64,000 nt of DNA from Clostridiales bacterium (GTDB lineage Bacteria; Bacillota; Clostridia; Christensenellales; Aristaeellaceae): contig SVGM01000003.1 of assembly GCA_015056365.1 (NCBI GenBank), forward strand, positions 62,001 through 126,000. The letters run 5' to 3'. Below the pieces are notes generated by a model, which was not told the DNA's origin, searched no databases, and worked only from the letters and a program-made list of their open reading frames with translations. Position 1 is the stretch's first letter; every line of letters starts with the position of its first letter. The translations under genes and the position numbers were made by a program. This document shows, piece by piece, positions 18,046 through 26,125 of this stretch.

Positions 18046-18295
18046 GGGTTCTACCTCCTATAAAATGAAACGCCCCTGCCACTGCAATGCAGCTACAGGG
18101 ACGGAGAGAAGCGTTACTCCGCGGTGCCACCCGGCTTAAGGCAAATGCCTTCAACTCATTCGCGCTGTATCGGGCGCAACCGTTCGGCTCATCGCCGAAA
18201 GGCTCGCGTGATGGAAACGGTCTCCCTTGCCGCAGCCTTGCACCAACCGACTGCTCTCTGAAGGCGTCAAAAAACCTTTTTCACGGTCTCTGCCA
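18046..18295 (-). promoter_or_regulatory. T-box riboswitch leader of serS
   Basis: The minus strand contains the T-box core GGGTGGCACCGCG (18120-18132), which pairs with uncharged tRNA 3' ends, and downstream a terminator hairpin (18071-18103, arms CGTCCCTG and CAGGGGCG with an inner CTGC/GCAG) followed by TTTCATTTT. Upstream, AGAGAGCAGTC...GGTTGGTGCAAG matches the usual stem I pattern. The most likely specifier is UCC (Ser) at 18215-18213, in GTTTCCATCAC; this position is inferred from the typical layout, not from a folded model. Confidence 0.9.
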
Positions 18296-18301
18296 AGCGG
18301 T

Positions 18302-18330
18302 ATTATACGCGATTTTGCCCTGAGAAGCAA
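18302..18330 (-). promoter_or_regulatory. Sigma-A promoter for the serS leader
   Basis: Minus strand TTGCTT, 17-bp spacer, TATAAT; predicted start near 18295, just before T-box stem I. Confidence 0.75.
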
Positions 18331-18423
18331 GTCTTTTCTCACATTTTCTAACTCCTTTGGCTTTGTTCTTTTTGCTTGCGCGGGTGCATAGTGTCTTTCA
18401 AAAGGCTTAGTGGAGGGATTGGC

Positions 18424-18789
18424 ATGAGTGAATTAATCGTTGGAAATGCTGGGCTGGCGTCTTATCTTGCTGGAAACATCGGGAGAGAGTTGATTGCTGA
18501 GTTTCAGTGCGGTAATGACGAGGTTGTCAGAAAGGCAGGTACACTCACGGCTGTCGAAAACGACTTTTTTGTTTTGCGGGATGATATGAACCTGCGGGAT
18601 GTTGTGTGTGTACTAAATCATTTGTGCTTCATTACTTTTTATCTGTCAGGAACCCTTCCCCAGGCAGAGGAACGACAACCCTCTGCTTCTCTTGGAGAGG
18701 TCAGAAGTGTTTCAAGTACGCAGCCTGTGCAGTCGTCTGCTTTGGCTGCACTGAACTATGCCAAAAGAAAAGGGCGCAAGCTGGATTAG
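18424..18789 (+). CDS. Small protein, GerQ-like by pattern
   Basis: 121 residues, product not firmly recognised. The segment YLAGNIGRELIAEFQCGN ... GTLTAVENDFFVLRD ... VCVLNHLCFITFY (about residues 13-75) resembles the single small beta-barrel-like core of the spore coat protein GerQ (N-x-G-K-x-A-x-x-Y ... G-x-I-x-x-A-x-x-D ... L-x-Y-I-T-F), but it is not the full GerQ sequence and lacks its Gln/Lys-rich N-terminus. The C-terminal 40 residues are low-complexity and Ser/Gln-rich. ATG 18424 has GGAGG upstream; the frame extends to 18376. It converges on ligA with a 4-base overlap. Confidence 0.5.
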   Translation: MSELIVGNAGLASYLAGNIGRELIAEFQCGNDEVVRKAGTLTAVENDFFVLRDDMNLRDVVCVLNHLCFITFYLSGTLPQAEERQPSASLGEVRSVSSTQPVQSSALAALNYAKRKGRKLD

Positions 18790-18801
18790 TCCGCTTGCGC
18801 C
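18773..18801 (-). terminator. Terminator of ligA overlapping both stop codons
   Basis: Nine-bp perfect stem GGCGCAAGC / GCTTGCGCC at 18773-18781 and 18793-18801; on the minus strand it is followed by CTTTTCTTTT. It lies across the convergent stops of ligA and the GerQ-like gene. Confidence 0.6.
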
Positions 18802-20783
18802 AGCATGGCCATAAAGGCCGCTTCGTCGATGACAGGAATCCCGAGAGACAATGCTTTGTCTAGCTTTGATCCGGCTTTTTCGCCAGCGAGTACAAAGCTG
18901 GTTTTTTTGCTTACACTGCCGGATGCCTTGCCGCCGTGCTGAGCAATGAGCTTTTCAGCATCGTCACGTCCCAGTGAAGGAAGCGTGCCGGTAACAACAA
19001 TGGTTTTACCCAGCAATACGTTGGATACATGGTCGCTTTGGTGCTGCGGATTGACACCCGCGCTGAGCAGACGCTCGATCATCTGCAGATTCTCTGAAAA
19101 TGCAAAGAATTCCACAATGCTTACTGCCACCGTAGCCCCTACATCGGGGATGGCAGTCAACGCTTCCAACTGAGCAGCCTGCAACGCCTCAAGGGAAGCA
19201 AAACGATCAGCCAGATCCTTGGCTGTTTTTCTGCCCACGTTTGGAATGCCCAGCGCAAACAGGAACGCATCCAGTGTGCACTGACGGCTCTTGTCGATCG
19301 CCTTGATCAGATTCTCAGCGCGTTTCTTCTGAAAGCCTTCCAAAGGCAGCAGGTCATTTGCTGATAAACGATACAGATCCGAGCAGTCACGCAGTCCCAG
19401 CTGATCGTAAAGCAGCTCAGCGGTTTTTTCGGAGAATGTGTCAATGTCCATAGCGTTGCGGCCGGCAAAATGCGCAACACGGGCAACAGCCTGCGGCTTG
19501 CAGGTCTGCCGGTTCATGCAAAAAATGTGAGCACCGCGACGGATTAGCTCGCTGCCACATGCAGGGCAGCGGGTGGGGGTAACGATCTCCTGTTCGTTAT
19601 CGCATGCGTCGCCTACGCGGCCCATAATTTCGGGAATGACATCGTTTGAGCGGCGGATCCATACTTGGCAGCCGATGGATACGTTTTTGCGCTTGATATC
19701 TGCTTCGTTGTTCAGTGTGGCGCGCTGAATGGTCACACCGCCGATGTCGGTAGGCGTCAGATGCGCAAGCGGCGTTAGTTTGCCGGTTCTGCCGAGTTCC
19801 CATGTCACGTCCAGCAATGTGGCGGTGTTTTCTTCGGCAGCAAATTTATAGGCCACTGCCCAGCGGGGAAATTTCTCCGTGTTGCCCATGAGCTGACGCG
19901 TAGAAAGATCACGGACTTTTATCACAGCCCCGTCAATGAGGAAATCCAAGCTGCTGCGCCTGCTTTCAATGGCATCAATGAGAGCGCATACGCCTTCGTA
20001 ATCCGTGGAGCATTCTTCGTCACTTGCAGTAGGGAAACCGTTCTCGCGGATGAATTGCATCATGCCTTCGGAGTCGGTATAGGGGGGATTTTCAATGGTG
20101 CCGATTTGGTAGAAAAAGGCGTCCAGTTGACGACTGGCCGTAACAGAAGGATCCAGATTTCGTAGAGCGCCTGCGGCGGCATTGCGGGCATTTTTCAGCG
20201 GCTCATCGGCGGTTTGATTGTATTTTTCAAGCGTGCTCAGGCGCATGATACATTCGCCCTGGATTTCCAAAAGGCCCTGATAGGGAATGGAAAGAGGTAC
20301 GCTGCGAATGGTTCGTGCCTGAGGAAGGATCGCTTCGCCTACTTCGCCGTTTCCTCGCGTCGCTGCTTGCACAAGCCGGCCATCTCGATAGGTCAGATTA
20401 ATGGTGAGACCGTCCAGCTTGTATTCTACGCTATAGCGAAGCTGGGGAAGAGGTTGCTCGAGGCCGTCGCTAAACTGAGCATGGAGTTTTTCGCATCTGC
20501 TGAACCATGCCTTGAGTTCTTCTTTGTTTTGTACTTTGTCCATGCTCCACAGGCGGCTGATGTGTCTGTGCTCATCAAAGTTTTTCAGCGGCTCTGCACC
20601 CACACGCACAGACGGAGAGTCTGGCAGCACAAGGCCAGACTCTCTTTCCAATGCGCAGAGCTGGGCGTATTTATGGTCCCATTCCGCATCGGACATCGGG
20701 CTTTCGCCCTTGGTGTAGTACAGGGAGGATGCGTGATTCAGCTCAATAACGAGCGTACGCATCGTTTGATTGATGTCGGTCAT
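18786..20783 (-). CDS. ligA: NAD-dependent DNA ligase LigA
   Basis: 665-residue replicative and repair ligase. The adenylated lysine is K122 in EYKLDGLTINL, preceded by the Ia NAD-binding domain. Downstream are the OB fold (about 310-390, KFPRWAVAYKFAAEE, NDVIPEIMGRV), the four-cysteine zinc module (CPACGSE ... CMNRQTCKP), helix-hairpin-helix repeats (about 455-560) and a BRCT domain (NVLLGKTIVVTGTLPSLGRD onward). Starts in a TAATG overlap with the end of pcrA, the usual pcrA-ligA order in Firmicutes. Confidence 0.96.
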   Translation of the reverse strand: MTDINQTMRTLVIELNHASSLYYTKGESPMSDAEWDHKYAQLCALERESGLVLPDSPSVRVGAEPLKNFDEHRHISRLWSMDKVQNKEELKAWFSRCEKLHAQFSDGLEQPLPQLRYSVEYKLDGLTINLTYRDGRLVQAATRGNGEVGEAILPQARTIRSVPLSIPYQGLLEIQGECIMRLSTLEKYNQTADEPLKNARNAAAGALRNLDPSVTASRQLDAFFYQIGTIENPPYTDSEGMMQFIRENGFPTASDEECSTDYEGVCALIDAIESRRSSLDFLIDGAVIKVRDLSTRQLMGNTEKFPRWAVAYKFAAEENTATLLDVTWELGRTGKLTPLAHLTPTDIGGVTIQRATLNNEADIKRKNVSIGCQVWIRRSNDVIPEIMGRVGDACDNEQEIVTPTRCPACGSELIRRGAHIFCMNRQTCKPQAVARVAHFAGRNAMDIDTFSEKTAELLYDQLGLRDCSDLYRLSANDLLPLEGFQKKRAENLIKAIDKSRQCTLDAFLFALGIPNVGRKTAKDLADRFASLEALQAAQLEALTAIPDVGATVAVSIVEFFAFSENLQMIERLLSAGVNPQHQSDHVSNVLLGKTIVVTGTLPSLGRDDAEKLIAQHGGKASGSVSKKTSFVLAGEKAGSKLDKALSLGIPVIDEAAFMAMLAQAD

Positions 20784-23053
20784 TACTCATTCACCTTTAC
20801 AATGGGCGCAATGGATAGCGCAAACTCTTTTCTTCCGTAGGCGACAAAGCTGATGACGATTCTGGCGTCGCTGCCTCTACCGATGATCTCCAGCACATTG
20901 CCTTCGCCAAACTTGCGGTGCATTACGCGGTCGCCGGGTTTAAAGAGGTTGTTGACCGCGCTTGCAGGAACCGTGCTGGCAAGGGAGGGGGTAAAACCCT
21001 TTTGAACGCCGGGAATGCCAAGGGCGTGTTGACCTGCGCCTATGCCTCCTCCAACACTTTGATGACGGGGTGCTCGCCTGGGTGCAGCGTGCTGATAGCT
21101 GCTTGTTACGCCGGGGAAGCTGGTTTCGCGTTTGCTGATGAGCTGGTCGTCCAGCAGCCTTTGGGGAATTTCCTTCAGGAACCGACTGGGCGCATTATAG
21201 TTGACCTGATTGTACAGCATACGCTGTGTCGCATAGCTGATAAAAAGCAGCTTCTGGGCGCGGGTAATGGCCACATAGCAAAGCCTGCGTTCTTCCTCCA
21301 GTTTCTCGTCGTCATACAGACAGCGTCCGTTGGGGAAGATGCCTTCTTCAAGTCCGGTCATGAATACGATGGGGAATTCAAGACCCTTTGCGCTATGGAT
21401 AGTCATCAGGGTGACTGTTTTGGCGTTGAAATTGGCGTTATCAAGATCGGAAACCAGCGCCACGTTTTCCAGATAATCGGACAGAGACGGTTCGTCGGCC
21501 GCTTTTTCGTATTCGCTTACCGCACCAAGGAACTCATCGATGTTTTCAATGCGATTCTTCCCTTCGTCAGAAAGATCGCGCTCGTACTGAGCCCTCAGGC
21601 CAGTGCGGTTAATCACATATTCTACGAATTCACTGACGCCCATGTCCTCTTGAGAGAGCACCAGTTCGTTCATTAGTTCGCCGAATTCGTGTACGCATTT
21701 GCGCGGACGGGCAGACAGGGTATCGGGAATATCGATGAGGGCGCTGTACAACGGCATTTCTTTTTCTGCGGCATATCGCACCAGTTCAGCGATAGTGCTG
21801 TCACCGATGGAACGCTTGGGGTTGTTGATGATCCGTCGGAGGCTTACGTCATCGGAAGGATTCACCACACAGCGAAGATAGGCTACGATATCCTTGACCT
21901 CTTTGCGGTCGTAGAATCTCATGCCGCCATACACGCGGTAGGGAATTCCAGCACGTACCAGCATTTCTTCCAAAATACGGCTTTGAGAATTAGAACGATA
22001 AAGAATGGCCGCATCGGAATAGTCCGCCCTCCCCGTAAGGCGCAGATGCTGGATGCGATCGCAGATCCAAGCGGCTTCTTCTCGTTCGTCACCGGCGCAG
22101 AAAACCTTGATGGGATCGCCTTGGGGATGCTCGGTCCACAGGACTTTCTCCATGCGGCCTTCATTATGGGCAATCACCTGATTGGCGGCATCCAGAATAT
22201 TGGCTGTGCTGCGGTAATTCTGCTCCAGTTTGATAACCGTGGCGTCGGGAAAGTCTTTTTCAAAGTCCAGGATGTTGCGAACGTCCGCGCCGCGCCAGCC
22301 GTAGATGCTTTGATCGTCATCACCCACAACACAAAGATTGCGGCTTTCGTTGGTAAGCAGTTTGACGAGGGAATACTGAGCGAAGTTCGTGTCCTGATAC
22401 TCGTCCACGTGAACATAACGGAAGCGATCCCGATAGCTCTGCAGAACAGGGGGATGATCCGCAAACAGTTCCAGCGTGCGCACCAGCAGGTCGTCAAAAT
22501 CAAGTGCATTTGCACTTTTGAGCTTGCGTTCGTAGGCGCTGTATACATCGTGGAGCTGTTGCGCACGAAAATCTTTGGCAGACTGAGCAAACCATTCGTC
22601 AGGGCTGAGCAGTCTGTCTTTGGCGTCGCTGATTTTGGATTTGATCTCTTTGGGGGGCAGTTGCTTGTCATCGATGTTGAGCTGCTTGAGCACTTCTTTG
22701 ATGACGGCGTTCTGATCGTCGTCGTCGTAGATGGTAAAGGAACGGGTATAGCCAAGTTTTTCGATATCCCTACGCAAAATACGCGCACACATGGAATGGA
22801 ACGTGCTCACCCAGACCTCATCGCCGGTTTCGCCAACCAGAGAGGTTACACGTTCACGCATTTCTTTTGCAGCTTTATTGGTGAAGGTAATAGCAAGAAT
22901 ATGCCAGGGTTTGATCCCCTGGTCGATCAAATTGGCAATGCGATAAGTGAGCGCACGGGTTTTTCCGCTGCCTGCGCCAGCCAGGATCAATACCGGGCCT
23001 TCAAGGGTTTCCGCAGCCCGACGCTGCTGGGCGTTTAAACTGTCCAACTTCAT
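20783..23053 (-). CDS. pcrA: ATP-dependent DNA helicase PcrA/UvrD
   Basis: 756-residue superfamily 1 3'-5' helicase. Landmarks: Q-motif and Walker A LILAGAGSGKTRALTYR (about 22-38), VDEYQDTNFAQY (DExQ box), GDDDQSIYGWRGA, LEQNYRST, and CYVAITRAQKLLFISYA (motif VI). The C-terminal end has a Gly/Ser/Pro linker and then PGDRVMHRKFGEGNVLEI, the Tudor-like RNA polymerase interaction module of PcrA. It begins 4 bases inside the end of yerC and runs into ligA. Confidence 0.95.
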   Translation of the reverse strand: MKLDSLNAQQRRAAETLEGPVLILAGAGSGKTRALTYRIANLIDQGIKPWHILAITFTNKAAKEMRERVTSLVGETGDEVWVSTFHSMCARILRRDIEKLGYTRSFTIYDDDDQNAVIKEVLKQLNIDDKQLPPKEIKSKISDAKDRLLSPDEWFAQSAKDFRAQQLHDVYSAYERKLKSANALDFDDLLVRTLELFADHPPVLQSYRDRFRYVHVDEYQDTNFAQYSLVKLLTNESRNLCVVGDDDQSIYGWRGADVRNILDFEKDFPDATVIKLEQNYRSTANILDAANQVIAHNEGRMEKVLWTEHPQGDPIKVFCAGDEREEAAWICDRIQHLRLTGRADYSDAAILYRSNSQSRILEEMLVRAGIPYRVYGGMRFYDRKEVKDIVAYLRCVVNPSDDVSLRRIINNPKRSIGDSTIAELVRYAAEKEMPLYSALIDIPDTLSARPRKCVHEFGELMNELVLSQEDMGVSEFVEYVINRTGLRAQYERDLSDEGKNRIENIDEFLGAVSEYEKAADEPSLSDYLENVALVSDLDNANFNAKTVTLMTIHSAKGLEFPIVFMTGLEEGIFPNGRCLYDDEKLEEERRLCYVAITRAQKLLFISYATQRMLYNQVNYNAPSRFLKEIPQRLLDDQLISKRETSFPGVTSSYQHAAPRRAPRHQSVGGGIGAGQHALGIPGVQKGFTPSLASTVPASAVNNLFKPGDRVMHRKFGEGNVLEIIGRGSDARIVISFVAYGRKEFALSIAPIVKVNE

Positions 23054-23382
23054 ACGTCGTTATCCTTTTCTTCCTTCTGTTGTATCTTGCCGGAAGACTC
23101 CAGGCGGTCCAGCACCAGATTGTAGCCGTCGGCGCCGTATTGCAGGGAACGGTTGACACGACTGATTGTCGCCGTAGAAGCGCCTGTGCGCTGGGCGATT
23201 TCTGAATAGGTCACTTTCTGGCGCAAAAGGATCGCTACTTCCAGCCGCTGAGTAATGCTCTTGAGCTCCTGTATGGTGAGCATATCCTCCATCAGGCGGT
23301 ATCCTTCCTGCTGTGTCTCAAGGGTGAGGAGTGCCTCCATCAACAGATCAGTTTGCTCATTCATGAATCTGGGCGTATACAC
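23050..23382 (-). CDS. yerC: YerC/YecD-type TrpR-family regulator
   Basis: 110-residue TrpR-superfamily DNA-binding protein. The helix-turn-helix is TYSEIAQRTGASTATISRVNRSLQYG; the N-terminal half is MLTIQELKSITQRLEVAILL. Its place upstream of pcrA-ligA is the same as in Bacillus subtilis. The start chosen is the GTG at 23382, because GGAGG lies nine bases before it; an internal ATG (residue 7 of this model) or a longer upstream frame are less well supported. A TATAAT lies at 23428-23433 on the minus strand with a weak -35 (TTTCCT, 17-bp spacer). The role is unknown in detail. Confidence 0.85.
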   Translation of the reverse strand: MYTPRFMNEQTDLLMEALLTLETQQEGYRLMEDMLTIQELKSITQRLEVAILLRQKVTYSEIAQRTGASTATISRVNRSLQYGADGYNLVLDRLESSGKIQQKEEKDNDV

Positions 23383-23499
23383 AGTATCGTTCCTCCGACA
23401 AATATATGCTGAAACTAACCTGCATACATTATAACACTTTTGAGGAAGGAAGGAAAGCAACCAGGATTGTTTTTTCAGGAATCCTTCGTGGTTCTTTGT

Positions 23500-24621
23500 T
23501 TATTCTTTGTCTTTGGGACGCTTGCCAAACAAACCGCCGCTCATTTCGCTCAGATTTCTTTTCCATTTTTCTATGCCGCCTGCTTTACCAGCTGAAAGGA
23601 AAGCAAACACGCCCAAGCCAACAATCAGCGCCACAATGAGCCAGATAGCAGCACCGGAGCCTTCGTTGCTTTCGCTTGCGGGAACCATTTCATCATCTGA
23701 GCTTCCGTCGGCACTCCGCCCGCGCGCGTCACTACCTCCGGCTGAACCTGTCAAACCTCCAAAAAGAGCTTTATACACTACTTCGGACATGGGCCCGATG
23801 GAATTGTTCACCCGTTCTTTGGACAATGTATGAGTGCCAAACTCCAGCAGTACGCTTCTTGGCGCAAGATCCTGATTGTAGGTGCCTTTTCCCATATATA
23901 TGTCCTTGATCAGACCCGGATAGGTTTTATCGCCAACGGCCTTGATCTGTTTGGCAAAGCTCAGATTTGCTTCTTTGTTCTGGTTGCTTTTGCCAACCAG
24001 GAGGCGTACTTTACTCATTTTCTTGTCGCCGATGGTCACTGCATACTCATCCGGATCAGGAATGCCGTCCCTGTGCAGATCAAAGATGGCGTTTGGTTGA
24101 GTCTTGAGCAGGGACATAGCCGTCTGCCTGCTTCTGCGGTAAGCGCCCGCGTCATGGGGCAGATGGGTTTCGGCGCTGATGGTAACGGATGCTCCCAGGC
24201 TTTCCAGCTTTTCCCCGAAGGCATCGGCAATATCGTAGATCCCGCCTTTGCCTTCCACGCTTTCGGTACCGTCGCCTTCGATGTAGCTTTCATCGCTATG
24301 CGTACAGTAAAGAGCGATCTTTCGCTGGCCTATGGCGCTGACGGGCATGCTGTCGCTGAGAGTCAGCCAGCTGATATCCGGCATCTCGGCGTCTCCCAGA
24401 TCCTCCGCAATGGCTGTCAATGTCTCCGTATCCACAGAGACAATTCGATAGTGACGGTTATCGCCGCTGAAGTACTCATCGCCTTCTTCACATTCACCGT
24501 GATAATGGGTGATCAGTTGTCCATCTTCGGTTTGCAGGGTGTAGACTTCCTCCTGCGCAAGCGCTTGCCCCCAAGACAGGACAAATGCCAGCATCAGGAG
24601 CAGCCAAGCAAATTTTTTCAT
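23500..24621 (-). CDS. spoIIP: Stage II sporulation protein P (SpoIIP)
   Basis: 373 residues with an N-terminal signal or anchor (FAWLLLMLAFVLSWGQALA) and a C-terminal transmembrane segment (about 330-350, IWLIVALIVGLGVFAFLSAG). The catalytic domain has YCTHSDESY (H of the zinc site, about 105), FDLHRDG (about 180-186) and LLEFGTHTLSKE, the conserved SpoIIP set. The enzyme is an amidase and endopeptidase that thins peptidoglycan during engulfment with SpoIID and SpoIIM. The C-terminal membrane anchor with a Ser/Gly/Asp-rich linker is unusual compared with Bacillus SpoIIP, which is anchored at the N-terminus. It follows a DUF1614-like gene by a 1-base gap. Confidence 0.88.
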   Translation of the reverse strand: MKKFAWLLLMLAFVLSWGQALAQEEVYTLQTEDGQLITHYHGECEEGDEYFSGDNRHYRIVSVDTETLTAIAEDLGDAEMPDISWLTLSDSMPVSAIGQRKIALYCTHSDESYIEGDGTESVEGKGGIYDIADAFGEKLESLGASVTISAETHLPHDAGAYRRSRQTAMSLLKTQPNAIFDLHRDGIPDPDEYAVTIGDKKMSKVRLLVGKSNQNKEANLSFAKQIKAVGDKTYPGLIKDIYMGKGTYNQDLAPRSVLLEFGTHTLSKERVNNSIGPMSEVVYKALFGGLTGSAGGSDARGRSADGSSDDEMVPASESNEGSGAAIWLIVALIVGLGVFAFLSAGKAGGIEKWKRNLSEMSGGLFGKRPKDKE

Positions 24622-24622
24622 A

Positions 24623-25279
24623 TCATTTCTCCTTGTTTCGAATAGGTTGGTGAATAGGTCGATGGACAGGCGCGCGGTTTCCGCGAGTTACCCGTTCAAC
24701 GATTTCGCCGACCAGTTCTGTCAGCAGTACTGCCAGCAAACCGCTGATCATTGTTGCGTCGAATACACCGGCGCCGCCAAGCACCAGTGTTTGCTGGATG
24801 CCGTTCAAGCGATTCATCACGCCTACGGCGATGTCAGCCAGCAGCACGCCAAGGATGCCGCAGATAAAAGCCCCCCGTCTTGAGCGGCCCAGCGCATAGG
24901 CAATCAAGCCGGCGATGATTCCGTTGAGGTACATCGGATCAATCGGTAGTTGCTCCGGTTCGTCAGGAAGCAGAAAGGCAGACACAAGATACACGGCAGC
25001 TGCTGTGATGACAGATCCAACCAGCGCGCGGATGCGTTCTTTGTTTGTTCCTGCGCGCACCAGAAGATAAACGCACACGCCAAGAGGAATCAACGCACCG
25101 CCAATACTGACCTCTACGCCGCCAAAGGAAAGGTTAGGAATCAGTGTGCCAAAAAACATCAGCGCGATCAAAATGAGTGCAGCCCGGTCAGTGAGGTACA
25201 TTCTGTCCAGTACCCGTTGCGCTACACCGAAGAAGACCAGAATTGCAGCGATCGTGAGCAGAACCATTCCGATAGACAT
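24623..25279 (-). CDS. DUF1614-like polytopic membrane protein
   Basis: 218 residues with about seven hydrophobic helices and a basic tail (RGNRAPVHRPIHQPIRNKEK). The internal GGAGVFDATMISGLLAVLLTEL matches the conserved GGAGxFDxIFLxGIxAVLL patch of DUF1614 proteins, whose function is not known. ATG 25279 is used because AAAGGA lies eight bases before it; three codons upstream there is another ATG with no proper site. It is cotranscribed with spoIIP, hinting at a sporulation link (inference). Confidence 0.7.
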   Translation of the reverse strand: MSIGMVLLTIAAILVFFGVAQRVLDRMYLTDRAALILIALMFFGTLIPNLSFGGVEVSIGGALIPLGVCVYLLVRAGTNKERIRALVGSVITAAAVYLVSAFLLPDEPEQLPIDPMYLNGIIAGLIAYALGRSRRGAFICGILGVLLADIAVGVMNRLNGIQQTLVLGGAGVFDATMISGLLAVLLTELVGEIVERVTRGNRAPVHRPIHQPIRNKEK

Positions 25280-25468
25280 AATACGCATCCTTTCGTTGTT
25301 CAGATGATCTTACTCTTCCCACAACAAAGGAAAAACATTCACCCGGGCGGCAAGGTATCATATGCGACTTTCTTTTCCCAGGGTTTTGTGGTATACTTTT
25401 AACTGGTATAACATTCATTATTTCACTTTCTGGTCGAAGTGATTTTGTCTACAAGGAGGCGACACATC

Positions 25469-26125
25469 ATGGGTCAGGCGGCTATCGACCTGGTCATTGC
25501 TGGCGTCGGAAACCAACCCTTGGCTTACGCATGTTTTGTTCTTGCCAGAATGGCCAGAAACAAAGGACTTGAGGTCAGGATCTTTGAGCCTGAGAATGCG
25601 CAGCAGTATGGATGTAAGGCACTTGCTCATGTACGCATCTCAAGCAAAGTCCGTCAGGCGCCAATCGAACCCGGTCAGGCTAACGTACTGCTGGGCCTGG
25701 AACCCATAGACGCACTAAAAGCACTGCCTTATCTTCAAGAAGGCGGCGTTGCGGTGGTGAATGTGCCCCGTACCATCACGGACGATTCCCTGAGAAGCTA
25801 CTTCCCGGATGTAGAGAAACCGCTGGCTCTCTTTGAGGGATATCAAACCCAATTTGCCGATACATTTGAACAGGCAAGGCAGATCGGCATCCCGATTGCA
25901 ATGGTTACTATTCTTTTGGGTATGCTAAGCACGCATCTTCCTTTTGGCGAGTTTGACTGGAAGCACGCCATTGCGGCTTCGGTTCCCCGCCGTACATTCG
26001 GCGCCAATATCCGCGCCTTTGATCTTGGCCGCGGTGAAACTGAAGCTCCGACGATGAAAGCAAGCATCGTCGATGAAACCGACTTGATAAAGAAGGATAC
26101 TGAATGTTCCGACACAACTATGTAA
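25469..26125 (+). CDS. 2-oxoacid:ferredoxin oxidoreductase gamma/IorB-like protein
   Basis: 218-residue protein that resembles the beta subunit of indolepyruvate:ferredoxin oxidoreductase (IorB) and the gamma subunit of pyruvate:ferredoxin oxidoreductase: VIAGVGNQPLAYACFVLARMARNKGLEVR at the N-terminus, then EPIDALKALPYLQEGGVAVVNVPRTI. These subunits never carry the thiamine site themselves and need an alpha partner, which is not present here. AAGGAGG precedes the ATG at 25469. Its last 22 bases overlap the start of alr, so the two are probably coupled. Confidence 0.7.
   Translation: MGQAAIDLVIAGVGNQPLAYACFVLARMARNKGLEVRIFEPENAQQYGCKALAHVRISSKVRQAPIEPGQANVLLGLEPIDALKALPYLQEGGVAVVNVPRTITDDSLRSYFPDVEKPLALFEGYQTQFADTFEQARQIGIPIAMVTILLGMLSTHLPFGEFDWKHAIAASVPRRTFGANIRAFDLGRGETEAPTMKASIVDETDLIKKDTECSDTTM

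Noticed and set aside
16699..18063. Antisense frame opposite serS, 454 codons
   Set aside because: Opposite a clear seryl-tRNA synthetase; Gly/His/Ala-rich composition typical of antisense shadow.
21689..23038. Antisense frame opposite pcrA, 449 codons
   Set aside because: Overlaps the helicase core; no recognisable features.
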